A DNA stretch of 64,000 bases from Leifsonia sp040686855. GTDB lineage: Bacteria; Actinomycetota; Actinomycetes; Actinomycetales; Microbacteriaceae. Location: the NCBI RefSeq assembly GCF_040686855.1, contig NZ_JBFBOG010000003.1, positions 682,001 to 746,000 on the forward strand. The letters are read 5' to 3'. Each line of letters starts with the position of its first letter. Positions within the stretch are counted from its first letter, which is position 1. The notes under the pieces are model-generated. The model did not search any database. It saw only the letters and a program-made list of their open reading frames with translations, and was not told where the DNA came from. Of the stretch, positions 42,376 through 50,406 are shown in pieces. Position numbers and translations under genes: made by a program.

Positions 42376-44874
42376 TCAGTTTCGTCCCCGCACGAACGAC
42401 GCGGTCTGCCGCACGGACAGGCCGGGGAGGTACGCGCGGGTGAGCGCGATGCCGATCGCCGGCAGCGCCACCGGGTCCGGGTAGGCCATGATCAGCGGGT
42501 GCAGCTCGGGCTGGAACTTCCGCTTGAACTTCAGCAGCGACCGGAACCCGTACACCGGCTCCAGCGACGAGCTGAGGTAGCCCAGGACGCGGTCCATGGC
42601 ATCCTTCTCGTCGTCGGGCGTCGCCGCCGTATGCGCGAGCGGCGCAGCGGAGAGCGACATGAACTCGATACCGTCCTCCTTCATCCGCGTCGCGGCCTCG
42701 GCGATCAGGAACTCCATCACGCCGTTGATGCTGTCGGGGCGGCGGCGCATGAAGTCGAGCGTCCATCCGACCACGATCCCGTTGCGGTAGGTGGGAAGCC
42801 AGCTCGTCACCGCCTCGATGCGGCCGTGCTGCTCGCCGTCGCCCTCCCCGATGGCGAGCATGAGCCGCACCTCCGGATCGCGCAGCTCGTCGATCCCGCC
42901 GAGGGTGAACCCCATCTCGGGGAGGTCCTTCTCGGCGACCCACTGCTCGGAGATGTCGGAGAGCTGCAGCGCGTCCGCGAGCGGGAGCGCGCTGTAGGAC
43001 GTCCACTCGGCCCGGATGCCCGCCCGCTGCGCGCGGTTGATGGACGACCGGACGTCCTGCCACTTCTTGCCCGTCGTCGCCCAGAGCTGCGGCCGGATCA
43101 CCGTCTCCTCCGCCACCGTCATGGTCGACCAGCCGAGCCGTTCGAACAGGCCGCGGTAGCGGGATTCGACGCTGTAGAAGACCGGGATCCACCCGTTGTC
43201 GTCGCAGAAGCGGGCGAAGCCCTGGATGGCGCCGTCGTGCGGGGTCGGCCCGCCGAACGGACCTCCGATGGTCAGCGCCACCCGGCCCTCCACGCGGTAC
43301 GCGATCGCTGCGCCGCTGTCCGGGTCGAACCAGTAGGAGTTGCCCGGCCAGGTCGCCATGAACGAGATGGCGTCGCCGCCGCCCAGGTGGAGCAGTCTGC
43401 GGACGCGCGCGGAGTCGTCCGTGCCCCGGCGAAGACCCCGGCCGAGCATCGGCGGGAGGGCGCCGACGATGGCCACCAGCCAGAAGACCGTTCCGATGTT
43501 GTGGTAGACGATCGTCGCGAGCGGGGTGGTCGGCAGGTACTGCACCGGCTCACGCCGCAGGAAGCTGACCGGGACGAACCGCTCCAGCACGTCGGCGAGG
43601 AGGTCGCTCACATCCACCGGCCGGGTGAAGCCCGTGTCCTTCTGCAGCCAGCCGACCAGCACGTAGAGCAGGATCAGACCGAGTCCCGTGGCGACGAGGA
43701 GCACGACGTAGCGCCGCACCGCGCGCGCCGACGGCATCACCGTGAAGTGCCGCCGGAAGACCACCAGCAGGATCGCCATCGCCAACGGCACGAGAGTCGA
43801 CAGTGCCAGGATGGCCGTGACCTCCCAGTACCGCGGCGTGACGGACGGGCGCGCGGACGCGATCGGCAGGATCCCGTAGTACAGCGCCGAGAGCAGGGCC
43901 AGCAGCCCGTTCACGGCGACCGCGAGCCACACGGCGAAGCGGCGACCGCGGAGAAGGCCGTAGGCGGCGACGAGCAGGAGCAGCAGGGGCAGGACCGACA
44001 GCAGCACCGGTCCGAGCCCGTTGATCCGCTCCAGGGTGAGGTCGCGCACGCACTGACGCGTCACCGCGAACGCCTGGCACCGCTCGACCACCGACGTCGC
44101 GCTCGGCGCCTCGTTGCTGAACAGGAGGCCGACCGGCGACAGCAGGCCGTAGCGCGTGGACCCCAGGAGGCCGATGACCGGCCCGAGCGCGGTGATGGTG
44201 ACCGCGGAGGCGAGGAGCACCCGGACCTCATGGTGGGAGCTGCGGAGCCATCCGGCCGCGATCTTCCGCTGCCGCAGCAGCGGACCGAGCGCGAGACCGG
44301 TGAGCACCGCGAGGAGGCGGTACAGGTCGGACGGGAGTCCCGAGTACAGCAGGTACATCACCGCCACGAGCAGCGTGACGACCCGGATGCGGCGGCGCCA
44401 CAGCGTCCCGGCGAACGCGCTCGCCGCCATGATGGTGCCGCCGATCGCGGTGAACGCGTCGAGCACGAGCAGGCCGTGCACGTTCCGTGCCCAGAGCTCG
44501 CCGACGTTGTTCGCGAGCACCTGCAGGATGACGCCGACGACGATCCCGACCACCGCCGTGCCGAAGAACGCGAGCGCCGTGCGCCAGGTGCCCATCAGGC
44601 GCTCGGATGCGCCCACCAGCACCACGGTCAGGACCAGCACGACGATCAGCTCGAGCAGGTCTTCGGTGAACAGCACCGCCGTGAACGGGGCCCACCAGTG
44701 CCCGTCCAGGAGCTGGACCGCGCCGGCACCGAGCCAGCCGCGCAGCGGGCGGTGGGGTCCGCGCAGCGGGCCGGTGGCGAGGGCGAGCACGAGGATGAGC
44801 AGCGTCACCCCGGCGGTGAAGGGGTGCTGCGCGATCAGCCGGCCGAGGCGTCCCAGGAGAGCCTTCGGTCTCAC
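42376..44874 (-). CDS. mprF: MprF-like aminoacyl-phospholipid synthase (bifunctional membrane protein)
   Basis: 832 residues. The N-terminal two thirds carry about 12 to 14 hydrophobic helices (flippase-like). The C-terminal 340 residues are the soluble phosphatidylglycerol lysyltransferase/DUF2156 domain: LLHLGGGDAISFMATWPG, WIPVFYSVESRYRGLFERL, WAEKDLPEMGF-type text and the VYGFRSLLKFKRKFQPE end. The family moves an amino acid from aminoacyl-tRNA to phosphatidylglycerol or diacylglycerol, lowering negative surface charge; which amino acid is used here is not readable. GTG 44874 overlaps the hydrolase stop (GTGA). It is the last gene of a unit starting with the hydrolase, and its stop lies 27 bases from repeat copy 2. 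Confidence 0.88.
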   Translation of the reverse strand: MRPKALLGRLGRLIAQHPFTAGVTLLILVLALATGPLRGPHRPLRGWLGAGAVQLLDGHWWAPFTAVLFTEDLLELIVVLVLTVVLVGASERLMGTWRTALAFFGTAVVGIVVGVILQVLANNVGELWARNVHGLLVLDAFTAIGGTIMAASAFAGTLWRRRIRVVTLLVAVMYLLYSGLPSDLYRLLAVLTGLALGPLLRQRKIAAGWLRSSHHEVRVLLASAVTITALGPVIGLLGSTRYGLLSPVGLLFSNEAPSATSVVERCQAFAVTRQCVRDLTLERINGLGPVLLSVLPLLLLLVAAYGLLRGRRFAVWLAVAVNGLLALLSALYYGILPIASARPSVTPRYWEVTAILALSTLVPLAMAILLVVFRRHFTVMPSARAVRRYVVLLVATGLGLILLYVLVGWLQKDTGFTRPVDVSDLLADVLERFVPVSFLRREPVQYLPTTPLATIVYHNIGTVFWLVAIVGALPPMLGRGLRRGTDDSARVRRLLHLGGGDAISFMATWPGNSYWFDPDSGAAIAYRVEGRVALTIGGPFGGPTPHDGAIQGFARFCDDNGWIPVFYSVESRYRGLFERLGWSTMTVAEETVIRPQLWATTGKKWQDVRSSINRAQRAGIRAEWTSYSALPLADALQLSDISEQWVAEKDLPEMGFTLGGIDELRDPEVRLMLAIGEGDGEQHGRIEAVTSWLPTYRNGIVVGWTLDFMRRRPDSINGVMEFLIAEAATRMKEDGIEFMSLSAAPLAHTAATPDDEKDAMDRVLGYLSSSLEPVYGFRSLLKFKRKFQPELHPLIMAYPDPVALPAIGIALTRAYLPGLSVRQTASFVRGRN

Positions 44875-46178
44875 GATCCGAGGCCCATCTGCGCCGCGAT
44901 GGCGGGGAAGCCGTGGGCCAGCACGTACCGCACCGTCTTCCAGTCGTGCGCGGTGCCCGGCGAATTCAGCAGCTGCGCGTGGATCCCGGCCTTCTCGGCG
45001 TCCTGGTAGAGCGTACGCGCGAACGCCGAGTACTTGGCGTCGTTCTGCCCGGCTCCGACCACCATGACGCTGTCGCGGTAGGGCGCATTGGCCTTCATCT
45101 GCGCCGCCGGCTGCGCCTTCTCGTACGCGGCCTTCGACCCGCCGAATCCCGTCGCGATGGTGAGCTCCTCATTCCCCAGCGTCGGCCCCAGTTCGCTCGA
45201 CGACGCGAGCGCGGACCCGAAGAGGTCGGGCCGTTCCGTCGCGAACTGGACCGCGCAGGTGGCGCCCTGCGAGTAGCCGAACACCCCCCATCCTGCCGGG
45301 TCGCCGCTCACCCGCAGGTGCGAACGCACCCAGTTGCGCACATCCGCCAGTAGATACGTCGCCGAGTTGCCGTAGTCGCGGGAGTCCACGCACATCGGGT
45401 TGCGTCCCGGGCCGCCGAGCTGATCGGCGGCGACGACGATCGGGGCGTAGCCGCCGTGCGTCTTCGCGAAGTCGTCCATAGCCGTCGCGACCCCGCCGGC
45501 GGTGAACATGTCCGCGGGGGCGCCCGGCTGGCCGGAGAGCGCATACAGCACCGGCAGCGCTGGCGGATTCGGGGTGAGCGCGATCGGCGGGAGGTAGACG
45601 ACCGCCTCGCGCGCCGGGAACCGCGACTCCGTGCCGGGGATGCGGACGGTCCCGACCTCGCCCTTGGCGGGAACCGCCGGTGGGTCGCCCGCAGGGTCGG
45701 CGACGGTCGCCTTCCAATCGATCCCGGTCACGACCTCCCCCCGCTCGGCGTGCAGTTGGAGACCCCGGTACGGAACCACCCCGAGCGTGTCGTTGAGGTT
45801 GCGGTACGCGCCGAAGTCGGCGTTGATCCCGCAGAACGCGGCAGCGACGAAGACGGGGATGCTGACCACCGCGATGAGCTTGCGCCACCAGCGGGAGCGG
45901 AACAGGTTCGCGACCGCGAGGCTCACGCCGCCGAAGCCGAGCGCCGTCCACAGGGTCGTGACCGGCGTCAGCGCCACCCCGAACACGTCCATCACATCGG
46001 TGACCAGCCACACCACGAACCAGCCGACGAGGCCGCCCACGAGCGCGGCGGTCAGCCCGGCGAGCGTGCGCTGCCAGGTGGGGCGGATGAGCAGGTACAG
46101 CGCGAGCGCGGCGGCGAGGACATCGAGCGCGATGAGGAACGGCGGCTTGTCGATCCTCAGGGTCAGGAGCCAGTTCAG
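44871..46178 (-). CDS. Membrane alpha/beta hydrolase, probable aminoacyl-phospholipid hydrolase
   Basis: 435 residues if it starts at CTG 46178. The first 90 residues carry three or four hydrophobic helices, the rest is an esterase-fold extracellular domain with the nucleophile elbow GYSQGATCA, an acid in VGAGQNDAKY and the histidine in GTAHDWKTV. Similar hydrolases sit beside mprF genes in Firmicutes and actinobacteria and cleave aminoacyl-phospholipids. The usual start GTG 46040 would omit the conserved LNWLLTLRIDKPPFL helix. The CTG lies six bases after GAGGAA and overlaps the stop of a 23-codon frame (CTGA). The choice of start is tentative; the gene itself is secure. Confidence 0.8.
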   Translation of the reverse strand: MNWLLTLRIDKPPFLIALDVLAAALALYLLIRPTWQRTLAGLTAALVGGLVGWFVVWLVTDVMDVFGVALTPVTTLWTALGFGGVSLAVANLFRSRWWRKLIAVVSIPVFVAAAFCGINADFGAYRNLNDTLGVVPYRGLQLHAERGEVVTGIDWKATVADPAGDPPAVPAKGEVGTVRIPGTESRFPAREAVVYLPPIALTPNPPALPVLYALSGQPGAPADMFTAGGVATAMDDFAKTHGGYAPIVVAADQLGGPGRNPMCVDSRDYGNSATYLLADVRNWVRSHLRVSGDPAGWGVFGYSQGATCAVQFATERPDLFGSALASSSELGPTLGNEELTIATGFGGSKAAYEKAQPAAQMKANAPYRDSVMVVGAGQNDAKYSAFARTLYQDAEKAGIHAQLLNSPGTAHDWKTVRYVLAHGFPAIAAQMGLGS

Positions 46179-46246
46179 GGGACGTTCCTCTTCTGTGCGG
46201 GCGATGCGTCGTCACGGTCGGTGCGGGCGGCGTCGGGACGCTTCAT
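46175..46246 (-). CDS. 23-residue open frame ahead of the hydrolase
   Basis: ATG 46246 opens MKRPDAARTDRDDASPAQKR, ending in NVP and TGA 46177-46175. The TGA overlaps the putative CTG start of the hydrolase. The peptide is basic and hydrophilic with no membrane segment. It has no strong ribosome site. If translated, it would couple translation of the hydrolase; otherwise it is chance. Confidence 0.3.
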   Translation of the reverse strand: MKRPDAARTDRDDASPAQKRNVP

Positions 46247-46310
46247 TATTCAGCGCCCAGTTCATCGATAGCTGAGGCTCTGTGAGAGTTCAGCCAACAT
46301 TCAGGGCGCG

Positions 46311-47759
46311 TCACTCCACCACGAGCGCCTGCACCGGCGAGACGCGGGTGGCCCGGCGCGTGGGCGCGAGCGCCGCGAGGACCGCCAGCGCGGCCGCCGC
46401 GAGGATGATGGCGCCCAGGAACGGCCACGGCAGCACCGGGACGAGCAGCCCGCCGTCGGGGATCATCCCGAGCAGCGACTGAGCGCCGATCCAGCCGTAT
46501 GCGGTGCCGAGGACCAGGCCGGTGAGCACGGAGGCGACGGTCAGCTGAGCGCTCTCGGCGAGGATCATCCGGCGCACCTGCGCTGCGCTGAAGCCGAGCG
46601 CGCGCAGCAGCCCGAGCTCCCGGGCCCGCTGCAGCACGCTCAGAGAGAGCGTGTTGACGACTCCGCAGGCCGCGATCACCGCGGAGAAGCCGACCAGCAC
46701 CGTGAAGACCGCGAGGGTGCCGCCGATCACGCTCTCGGCGCCCGCGTACATCCCGGGCTCCTTCGCAGCGGCCGACCGGATGAGCTGGAGCCAGGTGGAG
46801 GCGGCGACCACGAACATCGTGATCAGGGTGACGCCGATGACCAAGCCGATCGCGGTGCGGGAGCTGCGCTCGGGATTGCGGACGGCGTTGGCCGCCGCGA
46901 GCCGGCCGGCGGCGCCGCGCCCGAACAGCAGCCCGACGCCGCGCAGCACCGCGGGCAGGAAGAACGGTGCGGCCAGCACGATCCCGGTGAACGACAGGAT
47001 GCCGCCCGGCAACGCGACGAGCACGCCGTACGACGAGAGGTCGGCGAGCGGGCCGCCAACGCGGACGAACGCGCCGAGACCCAAGAGCAGGCCGAACGCG
47101 AGCAGCGCGGCGCCGCCGAGCACGAGGAGGAGCGAAACCGCCAGGCGGCCGCGGCTGCGCACGACGCGCGCCGGTCGTTCCTCGGCCGCGCCGAGCGCCT
47201 GCACCGGCGTGACCGCGAGGACGCGGCGGCTGCCGATCCAGGAGGCGAGCCACGTTGTCAGTGCGACCACGACAGCCGGGCCGACCATGGTGACGCTGAG
47301 CACGGGATAGAGCGCGTCGGGGAGGATGCCGACGGCGACCATCGCCCGGACGGCGACGAGACAGAGGACGGCCGCCGCCGCTCCCCCGATCACCGCGCCG
47401 ACCAGACCGACCGCCAAGCCCTCGGAGGCGACCGAGCGGCGCTGGGTCCTGGCACTGGAGCCGATGAGGCGCAGGAGCGCGATGGTGCGCGTCCGGCCGG
47501 CGATCACGGTGGCGAACGTGTTGGTGGTGACGATGGCGCCGACGTAGACGGCGACCACGAAGAAGAGCCCGGCGACGATCGCGAGGGCGAGCTGGACGCT
47601 GCCGTGCTCCCCCATCGTGGACGCGCCGATGTACGCGCCGAGCACGTTCACGCCCCCGACGAGCGCGACGCCGAACGCGGAGCTCAGGGCCGCGACCAGG
47701 ATGCCCGCCCGGTGGTCGCGGGCGTTGGCACGGAAGGCGGAGAACGGGCGACGGCTCAC
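46311..47759 (-). CDS. FtsX-like ABC transporter permease
   Basis: 482 residues with eight or more hydrophobic helices in two FtsX/MacB-type halves, each with a PVQAL tail (VTPVQALGAAEERPARV and VSPVQALVVE) and the NTLSLSVLQRARELGLLRAL block. The partner ATPase is encoded directly upstream, with a GTGA overlap (GTG 47759). Such exporters handle antimicrobial peptides, lipids or lipoproteins. There is no large extracellular domain. It lies 64 bases upstream of the small frame at 46175-46246. Confidence 0.88.
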   Translation of the reverse strand: MSRRPFSAFRANARDHRAGILVAALSSAFGVALVGGVNVLGAYIGASTMGEHGSVQLALAIVAGLFFVVAVYVGAIVTTNTFATVIAGRTRTIALLRLIGSSARTQRRSVASEGLAVGLVGAVIGGAAAAVLCLVAVRAMVAVGILPDALYPVLSVTMVGPAVVVALTTWLASWIGSRRVLAVTPVQALGAAEERPARVVRSRGRLAVSLLLVLGGAALLAFGLLLGLGAFVRVGGPLADLSSYGVLVALPGGILSFTGIVLAAPFFLPAVLRGVGLLFGRGAAGRLAAANAVRNPERSSRTAIGLVIGVTLITMFVVAASTWLQLIRSAAAKEPGMYAGAESVIGGTLAVFTVLVGFSAVIAACGVVNTLSLSVLQRARELGLLRALGFSAAQVRRMILAESAQLTVASVLTGLVLGTAYGWIGAQSLLGMIPDGGLLVPVLPWPFLGAIILAAAALAVLAALAPTRRATRVSPVQALVVE

Positions 47760-48511
47760 GCGCGCGCCTCCATCCCGAGCATGAAGGAGGAGATCTCCTC
47801 CGCCGACGATTGAGCGCGCTCGGCGACCACGCGGCCGTCGGCCAGGAAGACGATGTGGTCCGCGTAGCTCGCGGCGACCGGGTCGTGGGTGACCATCGCG
47901 ATGCTCTGGCCGAAGCTGCGCGCCGCATCCTGCAGCACGGCGAGCACTTCGCGACCGGTCCGGGAGTCGAGGTTGCCGGTCGGCTCGTCGGCGAAGACCA
48001 GGTCGGGCCGCGTGGCGAGCGCACGGACGATGGCGGCGCGCTGCTGCTGGCCGCCGGATAGCTCGTGCGGGCGGTGCGTCAGCCGGTCGCGGAGGCCGAG
48101 CGTGTCGATGAGGTGGTCGATCCATTCGTTCTGGACGCGGGTCGGCCGGCGTCCGTCGAGCTCGAACGGGAGCAGGATGTTGCCGCGTACGTCGAGGGTC
48201 GGAACGAGGTTGAACGACTGGAAGACGAAGCCGACCCGGCGGCGGCGCAGCAGCGTGAGCTCCGCATCCCCGAGGCGGGTGATCTCGGTGTCGCCCAGGA
48301 AGACGCGCCCGCTGGTCACCGAGTCGAGCCCGGCCATGACGTGCATCAGCGTCGACTTGCCGGATCCGCTCGGCCCCATGATTGCCGTGAACCGGCCGGC
48401 GGGGATGCCGACGGTCACGCCGTCGAGCGCATTGACGCGTCCCGCGCCCGTGCCGTAGGTCTTCGTGGCCGCTTCGACGCGCGCCACCGTTTCGGTGAGA
48501 GTCAGCTCCAT
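47756..48511 (-). CDS. ABC transporter ATP-binding protein (LolD/MacB type)
   Basis: 251 residues. Walker A GPSGSGKST, signature ELSGGQQQRAAIVRAL, Walker B LVFADEPTGNLDS and an H-loop in VTHDPVAASY. The GNLDS text after Walker B is typical of LolD/FtsE/MacB-type ATPases that pair with FtsX-like permeases. ATG 48511 is used; earlier in-frame starts to 48628 run into the acyltransferase gene. The stop overlaps the permease start. Confidence 0.92.
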   Translation of the reverse strand: MELTLTETVARVEAATKTYGTGAGRVNALDGVTVGIPAGRFTAIMGPSGSGKSTLMHVMAGLDSVTSGRVFLGDTEITRLGDAELTLLRRRRVGFVFQSFNLVPTLDVRGNILLPFELDGRRPTRVQNEWIDHLIDTLGLRDRLTHRPHELSGGQQQRAAIVRALATRPDLVFADEPTGNLDSRTGREVLAVLQDAARSFGQSIAMVTHDPVAASYADHIVFLADGRVVAERAQSSAEEISSFMLGMEARA

Positions 48512-48521
48512 GCCTTCGACG

Positions 48522-49565
48522 CTACGGAGGCGACGACGCCGCCGTATCGGGCGCCGGGCCGATCCTGTGTCCTTCCTGAGGATGACGTGCGGCGGCCGAC
48601 GACCGTGTGATCCGCCACTGTGGAGCACCGGTGAGGAGACGGGAGGCGGGCGTCAGGTGCACGAGCAGCGCGAGCATCCAGGGCACGATCAGGGCTGTCA
48701 CGAAGACGAGCGCGGACGGCGGGGCGCCGCCGACCCGCCACGCCTGGATGACGACCGCATGGGTGAGCACGACCATCAGCGACGGGACGGCCAGGCGCGA
48801 GATGCCATGCCCGAGCCGGCCGTTCACCCCGGCGAACAGGCGTTCAGCCACGAGGATCAGCCCCGCGCAGATCGCGAAGGAGACGACCACGGTCACCGCG
48901 GGCAGCCCCGTGTCGGCCCTCTTGAGGTCGACCGGCGGAACCAGCCGGGCGGCCACCGCCGCAAGCCCGGCCGCGGCGAGGAGCGCCCCCGTCAGCGTCG
49001 GGTACGGGATGCGTTGGCGGTAGCGCACCAGCAGACGGCCCGCCAGCACGAAGACGAGGCACGCCAGAGCGGTGCCGGCGGACAGCGGCGCCTTGTGGAG
49101 CGGTAGCCGGAACACCCAGAGCGAAACGAGAGCGGCCAGGGGCACGCACCACTGCAGCCACGGCGGAAGGTTCTCCAGCAGCCGGGCGACGACAGCGGCG
49201 ACGAAGAGGGCGGTGACGAACCAGAACGCGGCGAACTGCCCGCCGAGCGCGGTTCCGCCCCGGAGGGCGCTCTCGATCGGGAAAGACGCCTGGCCGCGCA
49301 GGAGCAGGTCGCCCACCAGCGGGGACATGACGATCACCAGCCAGGCGACGTACGGCACCAGCAGGCTCCCAGCGCGTCGCCGTACTTCGCCGCCGATGCT
49401 GCGGCCCGGCCTCCACAGGTACCCGGTCACGACGAAGAACAGCGGCACGTGCCAGGCGAAGAGCACGTCGCGCAGCGGGTCGGCGCCGAAGACGTGCGTG
49501 TACACGACGGCCGTGACGCCCACCACCCGGAGGGCGTCGACGCCGACGGACCGGGACCCGCTCAT
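48522..49565 (-). CDS. Acyltransferase-3 family membrane protein
   Basis: 347 residues, about ten hydrophobic helices. Family features: VGVDALRVVGVTAVVYTH at the start, FAWHVPLFFVVTGYLWRPG, and the WFVTALFVA helix. Such proteins O-acetylate or succinylate sugars, lipids or peptidoglycan. The acceptor is unknown. It lies 10 bases upstream of the ABC ATPase gene and so may share its transcript; 145 bases separate it from the response regulator. Confidence 0.82.
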   Translation of the reverse strand: MSGSRSVGVDALRVVGVTAVVYTHVFGADPLRDVLFAWHVPLFFVVTGYLWRPGRSIGGEVRRRAGSLLVPYVAWLVIVMSPLVGDLLLRGQASFPIESALRGGTALGGQFAAFWFVTALFVAAVVARLLENLPPWLQWCVPLAALVSLWVFRLPLHKAPLSAGTALACLVFVLAGRLLVRYRQRIPYPTLTGALLAAAGLAAVAARLVPPVDLKRADTGLPAVTVVVSFAICAGLILVAERLFAGVNGRLGHGISRLAVPSLMVVLTHAVVIQAWRVGGAPPSALVFVTALIVPWMLALLVHLTPASRLLTGAPQWRITRSSAAARHPQEGHRIGPAPDTAASSPP

Positions 49566-49710
49566 CCGCCGCTCCGTCCGCCGCGCGAGCCCGCGGGCGT
49601 GCGAGCCGCGCCGGGCGACGTGCCGGGTGGCCCGTCACTGATAGAGACGGAGGCGCGGCCGGTTCATGACGCGGTCGGGACGCTTACGCACGCCGTGCCA
49701 CGGATGCAGG

Positions 49711-50406
49711 CTATTCGGCCGCGGTGAGACCGTGCTCGAACGCGTAGACGACCATCTGCACGCGGTCGCGCAGCCCGAGCTTCGCCAGGATGCGGGAGAT
49801 GTGCGTCTTGACCGTCGCCTCGCTCAGGAACTCGGACCCGGCGATCTCGGCGTTGCTCAACCCGCGCGCAGCCAGCACGAAGATCTCGCGCTCGCGGGAG
49901 GTCAGCGATTCGAACTCCGGCGGCGTCTGCCGCACCGGCTGCGCCGCCGAGAAGTACTCGAACAGCTCGCGGGTGGCGCCCGCCGCGATCACCGCGCTGC
50001 CCGCGTGGACCGTGCGGATGGCCGCGAGCAGGAACTCGGGCTCGGCGTCCTTCAGCACGAACCCGCTCGCCCCGCCGCGAATGGCGCGGGCGGCGGCCTC
50101 GTCGAGGTCGAACGTCGTGAGCACCACGATGCGCGGCGGCGTGCGCCCGGCGCGCTCGGCATCCGCGATGATCGCGCTCGTCGCGGCGATGCCGTCCATG
50201 ACCGGCATGCGGATGTCCATCAGCACGACGTCCGGCCGGGTCTCGGCGGCGACCCGGACGCCCTCCTGCCCGTTGCCCGCCTCCCCCGCGAACTCCAGGT
50301 CGTCCTGCGAGCCCAGCAGCATCCGCACGCCCGCGCGGAACAGCGGCTGGTCGTCGACCAGCAGCACCCGGATGCAGGCGCCGACCGCCGCCTCCGCCCC
50401 GCTCAC
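49711..50406 (-). CDS. NarL-type response regulator
   Basis: 231 residues. Receiver domain: VLLVDDQPLFRAG, VLMDIRMPVMDG (phosphoacceptor about residue 64) and FVLKDAEPE. The C-terminal LuxR HTH reads LTSREREIFVLAARGLSN and ATVKTHISRILAKL. GTG 50406 overlaps the kinase stop (GTGA), so the two are co-translated. Its position beside the acyltransferase and ABC exporter suggests envelope-stress control of those genes; that is inference. Confidence 0.93.
   Translation of the reverse strand: MSGAEAAVGACIRVLLVDDQPLFRAGVRMLLGSQDDLEFAGEAGNGQEGVRVAAETRPDVVLMDIRMPVMDGIAATSAIIADAERAGRTPPRIVVLTTFDLDEAAARAIRGGASGFVLKDAEPEFLLAAIRTVHAGSAVIAAGATRELFEYFSAAQPVRQTPPEFESLTSREREIFVLAARGLSNAEIAGSEFLSEATVKTHISRILAKLGLRDRVQMVVYAFEHGLTAAE

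Noticed and set aside
46311..48125. Extended 604-residue frame for the FtsX-like permease
   Set aside because: The first 120 residues are the antisense or off-frame reading of the ABC ATPase gene. GTG 47759 gives the family N-terminus and a GTGA overlap.
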